Below are positions 42,401 through 51,286 of a stretch of DNA of 64,000 nucleotides, in pieces. The DNA is taken from contig CAWJJY010000001.1 in NCBI GenBank assembly GCA_963843385.1, forward strand, positions 320,145 to 384,144, written 5' to 3'. Each line of letters starts with the position of its first letter. Positions within the stretch are counted from its first letter, which is position 1. The notes under the pieces were generated by a model. That model was not told where the DNA came from, ran no database searches, and saw only the letters and a list, made by a program, of their open reading frames with translations. This stretch comes from CAVOHU01 sp963843385 (GTDB lineage: Bacteria; Acidobacteriota; Vicinamibacteria; Vicinamibacterales; JAKQTR01). Made by a program: the position numbers and the translations under genes.

Positions 42401-44381
42401 CGTTCCAGTGGCACGCCGCGCACTCGACGGTGAGGTGGCGGCCTTCGAGCGGGAACACGCCGACCTTGTGGAACGCCCGCGACCCGTTCTTCCAGCCGTT
42501 CGGGTTATGGCACGTCTCGCAGGTGCGACCGAGGGCTCCGCGGTGATTGTCGTCGGCGTGACAGGTGACGCACACGCCGGCCGAGCCCTTGTACCGCACG
42601 GTCGTGCCGCGGCCCGCAGGGAACGCTCCTTCCTCGACCTTGTGGCACTTGATGCATTCCTTCGTCGCGTGCTTGCCGACGAAGAAATCCTTGCGGACGG
42701 CGTGCGTGTAGGACGGGAGCTTGAAGCCCGCGGTCGTGTGACAGGTGTCGCACTTGTTGCCGAGCTGACCGAGGTGCTGGTCCTTGTGGCACGACTCGCA
42801 GGTCGTCGCCAGGCCCTTCAGGCGGACGGCCGTCCCCCGGCCTGACGGGAAGGCGCCGGTCTCCGACTTGTGGCACTTCCGGCATTCGACGGTCTCGTGC
42901 TTGCCGGTCAGCTGGAAGGCCGCCTTCGCGTGCGCAAAGAGCGTCGGCGCAAACTTGGCCGCCTCGATCGTGTGGCACTTCTCGCACGCGGTTCCGAGCT
43001 GACCCAGGTGCACGTCGGTGTGGCAGGACGCGCACGCGGTGGGCTTGTTCTTGAACGTCCACGCGTCGATCGACGCCGCGACCCGCTTCGGTTCCCCGGG
43101 CTTCTGGATGATGTGGCAGGAGCCGCACGCGACGGTCTGGTGCTGGCCTGCAAAGAACTCGGGAAGCCGGGGGTGCTTGAAGTCGGGAAGCTTGAACGTC
43201 GCCGGTGTATGGCACGTGTCGCACTTCGCGCCGAGCTCGGTCTTGTGGACATCGGCATGGCACGACACGCAGGCCGTCGAGAGGCCCCGGAAGTCCACGC
43301 TCTGGCTCGGCTTCAGCCCGCCGACCTTCACGTTCTTATGGCACTTCACGCACGCGAGCGACTCGGCATGCTTGCCGGTCAGGGGGAACTTGGTGTTCTT
43401 GTCATGGTCGAAGTTCCCGCGTCGGAAGCCGGCCTCGTTGTGGCAGGCATTGCAGTCCTGCTTGAACGTGCCCTTGTGCGGGTCCTGGTGGCACGTCGCG
43501 CAGCGATCGAACTTCAACGCCGCCCTGGTCGGCGACTGCACGTGGCATTTCGCACAGGTGAGCTCGGCGTGCTTGCCCTTCAGCAGGAACGGCGTCCTTG
43601 CGTGATCGACCTTCGTCGTCTTCCAGGTTTCGTTCGAGTGGCACGTCATGCAGGTGTCCGCCGCGAAGGGCTGCCGGTGCGGGCTCCTGTGGCAGTCCAC
43701 GCAGCGGGCAAACTTGAGCCCCTTGTAGACCTTGTTGACGTGGCACTTCGCGCAGTCCACCCGCTGGTGGGCGCCGGCCAGCGTGTAGGCGGCCTTCGTG
43801 TGGTCGAACTGCGTGCGCGTCTGTTTGAAGGGCGTACCGACGGAATGGCACTTGGTGCAATCGCCGCCAAGCGTCGGCTTGTGCCCATCGGCATGGCAGC
43901 CCACGCAGGTGGTCGGCATGCCGAGGAACGAACGGGTCTTGTGGCAGCGGGCGCACTCGCGCGAGAACTCGGCATGGCGCCCTTCGAGGGCGAACCCGGT
44001 CTCCGCCACGTGGTCGAAGGTCGCCTGGTTGAACGGTCGAAGGTCGCCACCCGGCCCGCGGTGCTCGATGTGACACGGCCTGCAGTCGTTCTTGACGGCC
44101 CGGTGGACCCCTGCCTGTTTCCCGATGCGATCGGCGATCGCCTTGTGGCACGACAGGCACAGGTCCTTCATCGTCGCGCCGCCAGGCGTATGGCACTTCC
44201 GGCAATTCTCGGCTCCAGACAGCTTGGCGTGAGCCTGGGCCAGCGGGCCCGGGGCGATCCACTGCCCGAACTGCGCAAACGCGATCGACGAGGCGCCGAT
44301 CATGCTCGCGCAGACCAGGATGCCGATTCTCACGTGCCCCGCCCAGGCCTTCCACGCCCCCCGCTGCCCAATCGCCGTCAT
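39414..44381 (-). CDS. Giant multihaem c-type cytochrome (65 CXXCH motifs)
   Basis: A 1655-aa exported protein: a signal peptide (VRIGILVCASMIGASSIAFA, then QFGQW), then 65 CXXCH haem-attachment motifs by my count plus one CX3CH (SCLTGCHPK). Residues about 50-780 have irregular CXXCH pairs resembling cytochrome c3/c7-type modules (CAKCHVNKVYKGLKFARCVD). From about residue 785 eleven repeats of ~74 aa follow, each with three CXXCH motifs and conserved distal His candidates (NPNH, FNH, VGxHATQPC). It should form a long haem wire in the periplasm or on the cell surface. Last gene of a likely operon: cytochrome b, barrel protein, this gene. There is no obvious catalytic domain. Confidence 0.92.
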   Translation of the reverse strand: MTAIGQRGAWKAWAGHVRIGILVCASMIGASSIAFAQFGQWIAPGPLAQAHAKLSGAENCRKCHTPGGATMKDLCLSCHKAIADRIGKQAGVHRAVKNDCRPCHIEHRGPGGDLRPFNQATFDHVAETGFALEGRHAEFSRECARCHKTRSFLGMPTTCVGCHADGHKPTLGGDCTKCHSVGTPFKQTRTQFDHTKAAYTLAGAHQRVDCAKCHVNKVYKGLKFARCVDCHRSPHRQPFAADTCMTCHSNETWKTTKVDHARTPFLLKGKHAELTCAKCHVQSPTRAALKFDRCATCHQDPHKGTFKQDCNACHNEAGFRRGNFDHDKNTKFPLTGKHAESLACVKCHKNVKVGGLKPSQSVDFRGLSTACVSCHADVHKTELGAKCDTCHTPATFKLPDFKHPRLPEFFAGQHQTVACGSCHIIQKPGEPKRVAASIDAWTFKNKPTACASCHTDVHLGQLGTACEKCHTIEAAKFAPTLFAHAKAAFQLTGKHETVECRKCHKSETGAFPSGRGTAVRLKGLATTCESCHKDQHLGQLGNKCDTCHTTAGFKLPSYTHAVRKDFFVGKHATKECIKCHKVEEGAFPAGRGTTVRYKGSAGVCVTCHADDNHRGALGRTCETCHNPNGWKNGSRAFHKVGVFPLEGRHLTVECAACHWNGTLKGTPTRCDQCHWTRRQDDRFQTRLGIECGKCHRPTSWAAVNWNHATMTGVQLTPAHRALGCEGCHKDQNFAPSSVLCISCHAEDYKRTLSPAHQSAGFPTSCEACHLTSQTTWSQARFDHQATYQLVGMHATQPCAACHKGGVFKGTATDCFGCHKTDYDRSQNPNHAAAGFPTTCISCHQNSDPDWHGRPFNHSLVFPLAGVHTTQACAACHKNGVYRGTSTDCYGCHKTDYEKTQNPNHVSAGFATSCEGCHRFSDSGWHASPFNHNLVFPLPGVHAAQACATCHKNGVYKGTSRECFSCHKPDYDRSQNPNHLTAGFSTNCDICHRMADPDWHTQFNHSNVYPLVGMHATQACTVCHKNGVYKGTATECYGCHRTDYEQSKNPSHVAAGFPTTCQQCHRPSDLNWRSTFNHNTVFQLVGVHASQPCTSCHKNGVYGGTPRDCYGCHKTDYEKTLNPNHLSAGFSTQCDTCHRPTDPNWHTTFNHSQFFQLVGTHATQPCTSCHKNGIYKGTPRDCYGCHKTDYDRTTNPNHIAAGFPTTCDSCHNAASPSWSASFNHNAVFQLVGTHATQPCSACHVNNVYKGTPRDCYGCHRTNYERTTNPNHVAAGFPTTCDSCHNAASPSWTASFNHNAVFQLVGTHATQPCAACHINNVYKGTPRDCYGCHRTNYERTTNPNHVAAGFPTTCDSCHSPSAATWTASFNHNAVFQLVGVHATQPCTACHINNVYHGTPRDCYGCHRTNYERTTNPNHVAAGFPTTCDSCHSPSATTWTASFNHNAVFQLVGVHATQPCTACHINNVYHGTPRVCYGCHRTNYERTTNPNHLAAGFPTTCDSCHNPASATWTSSFDHNTIFPLLGRHLTAPCTQCHVNNVYHGTPRDCFSCHQTNYNNTTNPNHRGAGFPTTCEVCHQFSDSSWTLGRFTHSAFPISSGRHAGNACSVCHIDPNNYKTFSCLTGCHPKSSTDSHHVGRSGYRYDSVACYSCHPRGSS
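39560..42060 (-). repeat. Tandem ~220-bp repeats inside the cytochrome gene
   Basis: Eleven in-frame repeats encode the three-haem module. The last several (about 39800-40700) are nearly identical at DNA level, implying recent duplication. Unequal recombination here could change the haem number, and the region is prone to assembly collapse. Confidence 0.85.
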
Positions 44382-44501
44382 AGCGCCTCCTGGACTGGCC
44401 GACGGGCCGGTCCAGCACCCTCAGGTTTGAATGCCGCCCCGCCGTTGCTTCGGATCAGCGAGACCCGATCGAACGACGGAGCAGAACCGCGGATGAATCG
44501 A

Positions 44502-45932
44502 CTAGAACCGGAAGACCAGCCCCGCGAGGATCCGGTTTTCCGAGTAGCTGTCGTCCTTCGTATGTTCGCCGGTGAATTGAACCGCCAGCAGGCGCCCCAG
44601 GTTCACCATGCCGGACAGGCCGAATCGCTTGGTGTTCGGGCGGGTCTCGATGATGATGCCGTCGAACCTCACGAACTGCAGCACCGAGAGTGACGTGCTG
44701 TAGTCGCCGGTGACATAGACCCGGTTGCCGAAACTCCTGCCGAGCGACACGTACCAGGAATCCCACGCCGCCGCCGTTCCGCGCCTCATGCGGTTGTCGG
44801 TCACGTTGAGGTCGATGCCGGTGCGGAGGACGTTCGACGAATACAGGCCGAAGGTGAAGCGATCGGTCGGGTTGTCGTCGCGGTTGTTCTTGTCCCGCGT
44901 GTAGCCGCCGAAGACGCGCAGATTCTTGAACAGCCGCACTGTCAGCCGGCCGCCGGTGGACTCGTAGAGCAACCCGTCGAGGCTCTTGGGATTGACCGGC
45001 CGCCCGTTCCGCATGTCATCGGTGATCGACCGGACGTCGACCGATCGGCCGCGGTGGATCAGGCCCTGGATCTCGATCGCGTCGGTGACCATCAGGCGCG
45101 CGTTGGTGAAGAAGTAGGTGAGCCCGCCCTTCCCCTGGCCGCCCGGTCCGGCCAGATCGAACTCGGCCACCTGATAGACGAACAGCCGTTTCTTCACGGG
45201 GACGTAGTTGGTCAGGCTGACGACCGATCGTTCGACCAGGCCCTGGTTGCGGACCGAGACGTACCCGATCGCGTGCCGTCTCATGTCGCTCGATTCAACC
45301 GCGACATAGCCGCCGACCTTCTTGATGTCCGTCAGATAGCCGGCCTCGAGGATCTTCGGTTCGACGCCGCCGAACAGCCCGACCCGCACGCGCGTCCCCT
45401 TGGTGGTCGAGCCCTTGTGGTACTCGACCTGCATGCCGCCGACCGATCCGAGCGCCCCCAGATCGTTGAGCCACAGGCTGCCGACCCGGACGAGCAGATT
45501 GCCCTCCAGGAGACGCTGGCCCACGTAGGCGTCGTACACCGACACGCGCGAGACTTGCTGATTGGACGATGGATACCCGGCGTAGCGGACATTGACGCCG
45601 TACTCGAACCCCGAGGCCTCGCTGCGGGCGGACTCGGCGCTGATGTTGGTCACCAGCTCGGTGAACGACGTCGACACGCCGCCGGCCTGGGTGGTCGTCG
45701 CGGCCTGCGCGAAGAACGACACGCGCGCCCATGCCGGAATGGTCGACGACCGGGTCGCCACCGACGGGATGGCCGATGGCTGGGTCCTCGCCGGTTGGAC
45801 GGCCGCCGGCGGGGCGGCCGCCATCTGTGCAGCCACGAACTGGGCCACCGCGAACTGGGCCGTCGCGGGACCGGCTCCGCAGAGCAGGGCGCCCGTGGCG
45901 AGGAACGTTGTCAGCGCGAGTGGTGGTCGCAT
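44502..45932 (-). CDS. Outer-membrane beta-barrel protein of the cytochrome cluster
   Basis: A 476-aa protein with a signal peptide from ATG 45932 (MRPPLALTTFLATGALLCGA, then PATAQ), an Ala/Pro/Gln-rich linker, and then alternating amphipathic strands (YVYDAYV-like: VSVYDAYVGQRLLEGNLLVR; LRTGIDLNVTDNRM; VYVTGDYSTSLSVLQFV). It ends in Phe (ILAGLVFRF), the usual barrel end. The frame is open to 46253, but that part is not protein-like. Position between a cytochrome b gene and a multihaem cytochrome suggests it houses or anchors the cytochrome, as MtrB-type porins do; no MtrB CXXC motif is visible. Confidence 0.75.
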   Translation of the reverse strand: MRPPLALTTFLATGALLCGAGPATAQFAVAQFVAAQMAAAPPAAVQPARTQPSAIPSVATRSSTIPAWARVSFFAQAATTTQAGGVSTSFTELVTNISAESARSEASGFEYGVNVRYAGYPSSNQQVSRVSVYDAYVGQRLLEGNLLVRVGSLWLNDLGALGSVGGMQVEYHKGSTTKGTRVRVGLFGGVEPKILEAGYLTDIKKVGGYVAVESSDMRRHAIGYVSVRNQGLVERSVVSLTNYVPVKKRLFVYQVAEFDLAGPGGQGKGGLTYFFTNARLMVTDAIEIQGLIHRGRSVDVRSITDDMRNGRPVNPKSLDGLLYESTGGRLTVRLFKNLRVFGGYTRDKNNRDDNPTDRFTFGLYSSNVLRTGIDLNVTDNRMRRGTAAAWDSWYVSLGRSFGNRVYVTGDYSTSLSVLQFVRFDGIIIETRPNTKRFGLSGMVNLGRLLAVQFTGEHTKDDSYSENRILAGLVFRF

Positions 45933-46113
45933 GGGGGCTCCGGATCGTGTCAGCCGCTTCCTCTTGGATGGCAGGAGTGGCAGCGGGCTGAACGTCGCTC
46001 TATCCCGGTTGCCAGCAGGTTTCCGGGTTGATGCGTCTCCGACGGGTTCTACCGAACGTGTGCAGCCGCGATCGGCACGACGCCTCGTGCACTGCGATCG
46101 CGATACCGGGCAC

Positions 46114-46470
46114 TCAATCGCGTGACCGGGCGGCGGCGCTGCGTGCGGGCAGATCCACATCGGATTCCGATGCGGCCCGGTCCGGATCGCGACGACGCTC
46201 TTCCTTGAGGTACGCGTGATACTCGAGCAGCTCGCGACCCTCACGCCTGGCAACCCGCTCGTCGCTGCCGGGCACTTTCCTGATGCTCCGCGCCGAGCCC
46301 GTGCCCGGAGCCACTTCGTGGATCACGCGGCTCCCCGCGCCATTGGCCGGAGCCGACAGATCGAGTCCGGCCGACGGCCAGGTGTCGTCGCCCACTGCGG
46401 CTGGGACAGCTGTCGAGATCGGCGTCGCGGTCAGACGGCGCACGAAGCTCCCCCAACCCAGGCTCGACAT
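46114..46470 (-). CDS. Possible small protein or shifted C-terminus of the cytochrome b
   Basis: This frame overlaps the last part of the cytochrome b gene and looks more protein-like there than the cytochrome b frame: GC preference at third codon positions is higher, and the end reads ERVARREGRELLEYHAYLKE, a helical charged sequence. It could be a separate 118-aa protein from ATG 46470, or the true C-terminal tail of the cytochrome b joined by a one-base shift near 46480. No family recognised. Confidence 0.35.
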   Translation of the reverse strand: MSSLGWGSFVRRLTATPISTAVPAAVGDDTWPSAGLDLSAPANGAGSRVIHEVAPGTGSARSIRKVPGSDERVARREGRELLEYHAYLKEERRRDPDRAASESDVDLPARSAAARSRD

Positions 46471-47266
46471 GGCGGCCCCGCATGAACGCGGGGCTCTCGG
46501 CATTGGCCGAATACACAAGGTACGGCGCCGCCACGGGCGCGCTGATTTCGACTTCGGCCGCCGGCTGCCCGGCGGTTTCGACGTCCCCGTAGAGTTCGTC
46601 GTACCAGTGACGGTAGTGGTGCCGCGCCCAGTGACGGTTGACGAATCCCGTGAGCATGCCCGACAGGCCCACGCGCGTGTCGGGGTTCACCGTCGCCATG
46701 AAGACGTGGCCGCACACGAGCGGCGTCGCCACGAATGCCGCGGTGTAGAAGTGCACGAGCCACGGAAGATAGGGGACCGCCGAGAACCAGATCAGCAGGC
46801 CGGTGGCGATGTAGACCGGGTAGGTCGACATCTGGGCCATGAAGTTGATCTTCTCCCCCGCGTTGAACTTGCCCTGATCCGGCTGCGTGACGCGCTTGCT
46901 CACCATGGCGGGGCCAACCAGCACCAGCCACTTGATGTCGTCGAACGACCAGACCCAGGCGCGACGGATGTTCTGGAGGTGCAGCCTGAAGTCGTGCCAG
47001 TGAAGCAGGATCATCAGCGTCGGCAGGACGGCGAGGCAGACCCCCGAAATCCGGTGAGTCCAGGACACCAGCGAGCGCAGCGGCCGGGTCGGATGCGGGT
47101 TGTAGACGAACACCAGGATCAACGCGGTCGCGTAACAGACCACGAACGGGATCGCGAGCGCCCAGTGAAGATGCCGCTCCGAATTGCGGAACCGCAGGAT
47201 CTGGTCAGACTCCGTTTCGCTCGAATGTGACGCTTCCACCTTGGATCTGGCCCGGACTGACATCAT
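46241..47266 (-). CDS. Membrane-bound di-haem cytochrome b (b561/FdhI-like)
   Basis: A 341-aa frame whose first ~235 residues form a four-helix cytochrome b of the formate-dehydrogenase-gamma/b561 type: RHLHWALAIPFVVCYATALI, LVSWTHRISGVCLAVLPTLM, ILLHWHDFRLHLQNIRRAWV, TYPVYIATGLLIWFSAVPYL and HFYTAAFVATPLVCGHVFMA, with His residues placed to bind two haems. It would oxidise quinol and pass electrons outward to the multihaem protein. Residues after about 255 (VEPGLGELRAPSDRD...) look non-native; the alternative frame at 46114-46470 may be the real continuation. First gene of the cytochrome cluster. Confidence 0.78.
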   Translation of the reverse strand: MMSVRARSKVEASHSSETESDQILRFRNSERHLHWALAIPFVVCYATALILVFVYNPHPTRPLRSLVSWTHRISGVCLAVLPTLMILLHWHDFRLHLQNIRRAWVWSFDDIKWLVLVGPAMVSKRVTQPDQGKFNAGEKINFMAQMSTYPVYIATGLLIWFSAVPYLPWLVHFYTAAFVATPLVCGHVFMATVNPDTRVGLSGMLTGFVNRHWARHHYRHWYDELYGDVETAGQPAAEVEISAPVAAPYLVYSANAESPAFMRGRHVEPGLGELRAPSDRDADLDSCPSRSGRRHLAVGRTRSVGSGQWRGEPRDPRSGSGHGLGAEHQESARQRRAGCQA

Positions 47267-48032
47267 GAACCCCTTGGACTGTGGACCGCCGAGGCGAGCG
47301 TGGCCGCGAGCTGTCGCCCGCCAGTCGTGCGGGAAACGGCTCGACCCGAGCCCCGTCCAGCGGCTTTCTTCGCCGCCGGACGGCGCTCAATCGCCCACCG
47401 GGACGATCGACTGCCTATAGTTTTCGGAGTATTTACGTGGCAGGTCGCCGCCAACGAGGCAATTCCTGGCAGAACGGATTGCCGAAACACTTCCCGGCGA
47501 GGATCAGCGCCTGACGAGAACGGCCGGACCGCACGTGCGATCCGGAGTCACTTCAGGCGTAGCCGGGGGCGGTGCTGTTGGGGGCTCCAGCATCACGACT
47601 CCGAGAGATAGACAAGCCTGTTGCAACCAGGAACAAAGCAACTTCGATGCCATCCATCTGTGCTGCTGGCGACATCGGGCCGTCACCTACCAATTGGGTC
47701 GGTGGTGGCGATCCCGTTGTCGCCTCAGCGATTGACGGGCTCGCATCGAAATGGCGCCCTGATCTGGTCGGATTTCAATGGAATGGCGACCAGAACAGGA
47801 CGCATATCCATTCGGTGCGTTGAATTTACCTGAGTGAGACGAAACTACCGGACGCTCTGGCGGGAATCGGGTGAGGCGAAACTCATGCCACAAATCACCG
47901 ACCTTCGCGCCATGATCGACGGTTCGCTCTGGACCGGGGGTGCCGTCGCAAGGGATGCGCGCCGGAATCGGGCACGCGGGCCGTATTCCGCGTGCCCCCG
48001 GCGAACGCACTCAGCAAAGGTGAGTCGTGGGT
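47267..48032. other. Intergenic region with IS21-like end sequences
   Basis: About 770 bases without an intact gene. Around 47690-47880 short related stretches recur (GGTCGGATTTCAATGGAATG, GTGAGACGAAACT and GTGAGGCGAAACTCATGCC), resembling the multiple short repeats at IS21-family ends. I regard this as a decayed insertion-sequence end. The rest shows nothing. Confidence 0.35.
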
Positions 48033-49010
48033 CTAGTGAGGTTCACTTGAAGGTGCCGGCGGCTCGGTCGAGGACAACGCCGGTGTGGGGTCGATCTCGG
48101 CTCGCACCGCCTCGGGCACGGCCTGCACGGCGGGCGCAGGGGGCAGGTTTCGCAGGTAGTAGTGCCTCTCTGCGCCCACCATCGCCACCCGCAAGCCGGT
48201 CCGTGCCGCGAGCACGGCCTGCTGCACCAGCACCAGCACCAGAATGCCGGACCACGTGGCGCTCTGAGCGTTGCCGTCGTACGCGAGCCAGACACCGAGC
48301 AGGATGGCCGACACGATCGTGATCAAGATACCGATCGCGAAAGTCGCGAACACCCGTCGCGTCACGAATCCGAGCGACCTGATCCACGCCCCAAGCACGC
48401 CTCGCCGATCCTCGTTGGCGATCCGGATTCGTGCGTAGTCCTGCGCGAGCAGGAACCAGCCCCACACGACGGCCAGGACCAGAAGGTTGAAGATGCCTAC
48501 CAGGAACCCGGCAGGTTCCCAGTCGATATCCGAGAGCCGCGAGGTGGCCGCACCGACAACTGCGGCGACAATGGCGCTGACCACGATCGCGCTGACCAGC
48601 GTGACGACGAGCAGGCGGAAATAGCGGCCGAAGAAATGTCCGGCCCCGCGGAAGAACCGATGCATGAAGGATCGGGGATCTCCCTCGGTGGCCAGCACCT
48701 CCAGGATGCCGCCGTTGACAAACGCGCTCGCGATGACGGCGAGGACGATGGCGCCGATCGTCACGCCCGAGAGCATGGCGAACCCGGACACCTGGTCGTA
48801 CTTGGTGAGGTCGGCGAGGACCGACGTGTCGAAGCGATCGCGCATCGAGTCGGCCCCCGGCGAGAAGGAGAACGCGGTGGTCCACCAGTTGTAGGCCGGC
48901 ATCGCCACCACCAGGCCGAGCAGCAGGTTCCACGCCCAGAGCAGCAGGACGAGACCGGGCCGCCGGAATGCCGATCGAATGCCATCGAAGACGCAGCGGG
49001 CAATCATCAC
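48033..49010 (-). CDS. Integral membrane protein of unknown function
   Basis: A 325-aa protein with about six TM segments: LVLLLWAWNLLLGLVVAMPA, VTIGAIVLAVIASAFVNGG, LLVVTLVSAIVVSAIVAAVV, LVGIFNLLVLAVVWGWFLLA, IGILITIVSAILLGVWLAY and GILVLVLVQQAVLA. The C-terminus is a cytosolic Pro/Ala-rich tail. It is 24 bases downstream of the M1 peptidase gene on the same strand and probably co-transcribed with it. The layout resembles the many glycerophosphoryl-diesterase-like or ABC-permease-like orphan membrane proteins, but I do not recognise a family. Confidence 0.7.
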   Translation of the reverse strand: MMIARCVFDGIRSAFRRPGLVLLLWAWNLLLGLVVAMPAYNWWTTAFSFSPGADSMRDRFDTSVLADLTKYDQVSGFAMLSGVTIGAIVLAVIASAFVNGGILEVLATEGDPRSFMHRFFRGAGHFFGRYFRLLVVTLVSAIVVSAIVAAVVGAATSRLSDIDWEPAGFLVGIFNLLVLAVVWGWFLLAQDYARIRIANEDRRGVLGAWIRSLGFVTRRVFATFAIGILITIVSAILLGVWLAYDGNAQSATWSGILVLVLVQQAVLAARTGLRVAMVGAERHYYLRNLPPAPAVQAVPEAVRAEIDPTPALSSTEPPAPSSEPH

Positions 49011-49034
49011 GTGCCTCCCGTTTTCGGTCCGGTC

Positions 49035-51095
49035 CTAGAGTCCGACGAAGGTGAGCAGGGTCTGGATGAGCGTGAGCCAGCGCGCGGTCCAGCGTACGGC
49101 CGCCCTCGAGTCGGCCTTGATGCGGTACCCGTTGTTCAGCCAGTCCGCATCGAGGACGAGCTTGCGGTCCGGGTCGATCTCCACCCACTCGAGCCGCTGC
49201 GGTCTCGTGAACCTGAACGTCTTGGACGGGGCCGAACCGTCCCACTGCTGCCGCTCCGCGGGCTGGCCCTCGAACTTGAACGCGATGTCGACCGGGAAGC
49301 TCACCTCGCCGCGCCGTTGCACGATCACCTCGGCTTGGTAGACCGCTTTGCCGGCGTTCGCCGCTTCCTTCTTGGCAGCCGCCTGGTTGGTGACCGTCTC
49401 ACGGCCCTTCGGCGTGTCGATGACGCCGCGTGCCTCGCTCACGGCCTCGCTGCTCGCCGAGCCCACCGCGTAGTCGAGCACGCCGGTGCCCCTGAACACC
49501 TGGTTCCAGTACCAGTCGAAGTTCCGGCCCGTCACTTCGTTGATCACGTCGAAGAAGTCCTGGCTCGACGGGTGACGGAACCTCCACCGTTCGTGGAACG
49601 TCCGCATCGCGCGCGCCATCGTCTCTTCGCCGAGGTACGCCTCGAGCGTCTGCAATGCGAGCTCCGGCTTCTGGTACGAGTAGAACCCGTACCATCCCCG
49701 CGGCTGATAGTCCCAGGCCTTCGCCACGATGGCGTTGTAGCGCGCACCGGGACCGTTGGTCGCCCGCAACGTGTCCGTTTCGGACACCTGGTAGTTCAGC
49801 ACGTCGATCAGGTACTTGTAGACCCGGTCCACCACCCGGCCGGTCGAGTACGAGTTGATGCCCTCGTCGAGCCAGGCCTCCTCGAACTCGTTGTTGCCGA
49901 CCATCGCATACCAATACTGGTGGCCGAACTCGTGAACCGTCACGAACTCCGCGAGGCGAAGCTTGTCGAACGGCCAGCGATTCGACAGCCAGGTCGTCCC
50001 GGCCGTGATGAAGGTCGGATACTCCATCCCGCCCGCGCCCGCGGCTCCAGCCGCCGGGTCGACGACGACCAGCGTCTTGTACGGATATCTGCCGTACCAC
50101 AGGCCGAACCACTTCAGGCTCGCCTTGGCGGCCTGCACGTGCCGGCTGGCCTGAGGCGCGTGGCCGGGCTGCAGCATCACCGTGATGTCGACATCCGTCA
50201 GCTTGACCTCGTCCAGCGTTCTGCCGAGCAGGCGCGAGGTCTGCTCGTACTCGGCGGGCGTGACGTCCCGGGTCGCCGAGAACGTGTCCTTGATGACGAG
50301 GTAGTGGGGATCGGCCGTCCAGGCGAAGTCGTGAATGTCGCCCTGTTCGTAGGTGTAGGTCGTGGTGCCGTCGGGATTGCCGTGTTCTGCCTTGCGCTCG
50401 CCCGTGGCGGCCACCTTGAAGCTGGAGGGCGCCGTGATCTCGACGTGGTAGAAGCCGTAGTCCGCGTAGAACTCCGAGTTGGCGTGGAACTGGTGGCAAT
50501 TCCAGCCGCCCGCCGCGCGGCCGCGCAGCCCCGCCGGCTCATACACGCCGATCTTCGGGAACCACTGGCCGACCAGGTAGAAGTCGTTCTTGAACCCCGT
50601 TCGCGCGAAGACCTGGGGCAATTGTGAGGTGAACGCGATGTCGAGCGTGATCGAGCCCCCGGGCTCGACGGGAGACGGCAGGACGACCTTCGCAACGGTC
50701 TGATCCTCCGTGTTCGAATCGTCCGGATGCTCGAAGGTGATCTGCCTGGTGAGATCGGTGCCATCGGCGAGCTTCAGCGACGTGACGTCGACCCATCCCC
50801 ACTTGTCGGCCGATGCGCGATCGCCGCGCAGCTGGCCCCCGGATTCCTTGAAGAACGTGGACTGCGTGTTCTTGAAGGCATTCAGGTAGAGATGGAACCA
50901 GAGTTCGCTGACCGTGTCGCTCGAAGGGTTCCGCCAGGTGAGGCGCTCGGAGCCCTGGACCTGCTTCTTCACGGAATCGAGCCGCACCGTGATGTCGTAG
51001 CGGACGACCTGGTCCGCCCTGGCTGGAAGAGGATCCGCGAGCGCGGCTGACGCGCCCGCGAAGACGCACATGAGAGCAGTCAATGCTCGGCGCAT
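49035..51095 (-). CDS. Exported M1-family zinc metallopeptidase
   Basis: A 686-aa M1 (aminopeptidase N-type) protein with a signal peptide (MRRALTALMCVFAGASAALA). The zinc site is complete: FVTVHEFGHQYWYAMVGNNE near residue 387 (HExxH), and the third ligand 18 residues on in FEEAWLDEGINSY. The usual exopeptidase GAMEN motif corresponds to AGGMEYPTFI, so the substrate N-terminus site is only partly canonical. A C-terminal beta domain ends in a hydrophobic anchor-like segment (WLTLIQTLLTFVGL). Two-gene unit with the downstream membrane protein. Confidence 0.88.
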   Translation of the reverse strand: MRRALTALMCVFAGASAALADPLPARADQVVRYDITVRLDSVKKQVQGSERLTWRNPSSDTVSELWFHLYLNAFKNTQSTFFKESGGQLRGDRASADKWGWVDVTSLKLADGTDLTRQITFEHPDDSNTEDQTVAKVVLPSPVEPGGSITLDIAFTSQLPQVFARTGFKNDFYLVGQWFPKIGVYEPAGLRGRAAGGWNCHQFHANSEFYADYGFYHVEITAPSSFKVAATGERKAEHGNPDGTTTYTYEQGDIHDFAWTADPHYLVIKDTFSATRDVTPAEYEQTSRLLGRTLDEVKLTDVDITVMLQPGHAPQASRHVQAAKASLKWFGLWYGRYPYKTLVVVDPAAGAAGAGGMEYPTFITAGTTWLSNRWPFDKLRLAEFVTVHEFGHQYWYAMVGNNEFEEAWLDEGINSYSTGRVVDRVYKYLIDVLNYQVSETDTLRATNGPGARYNAIVAKAWDYQPRGWYGFYSYQKPELALQTLEAYLGEETMARAMRTFHERWRFRHPSSQDFFDVINEVTGRNFDWYWNQVFRGTGVLDYAVGSASSEAVSEARGVIDTPKGRETVTNQAAAKKEAANAGKAVYQAEVIVQRRGEVSFPVDIAFKFEGQPAERQQWDGSAPSKTFRFTRPQRLEWVEIDPDRKLVLDADWLNNGYRIKADSRAAVRWTARWLTLIQTLLTFVGL

Positions 51096-51286
51096 GGGAT
51101 CTCCAGAAGAGACGGGTCACCCGGACGGAGCGTGTCGAGGGGTTGGACGAGGAACCGGCGGCGAGTGTTCCGCGGCGGGGGCAGCCCCGCGGGCGCGACG
51201 CAGCCGCCCCGGATTTCCCCGGCAGGAAGCCGGCGTCTGGAGCCGGCCTCCCATCCGAACCGGTTTCGACTCCGAAACCTAGAGCG

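Noticed and set aside
47300..47611. A 103-aa + strand frame downstream of the cytochrome b gene
   Set aside because: Composition is that of random GC-rich sequence and no ribosome binding site is present.
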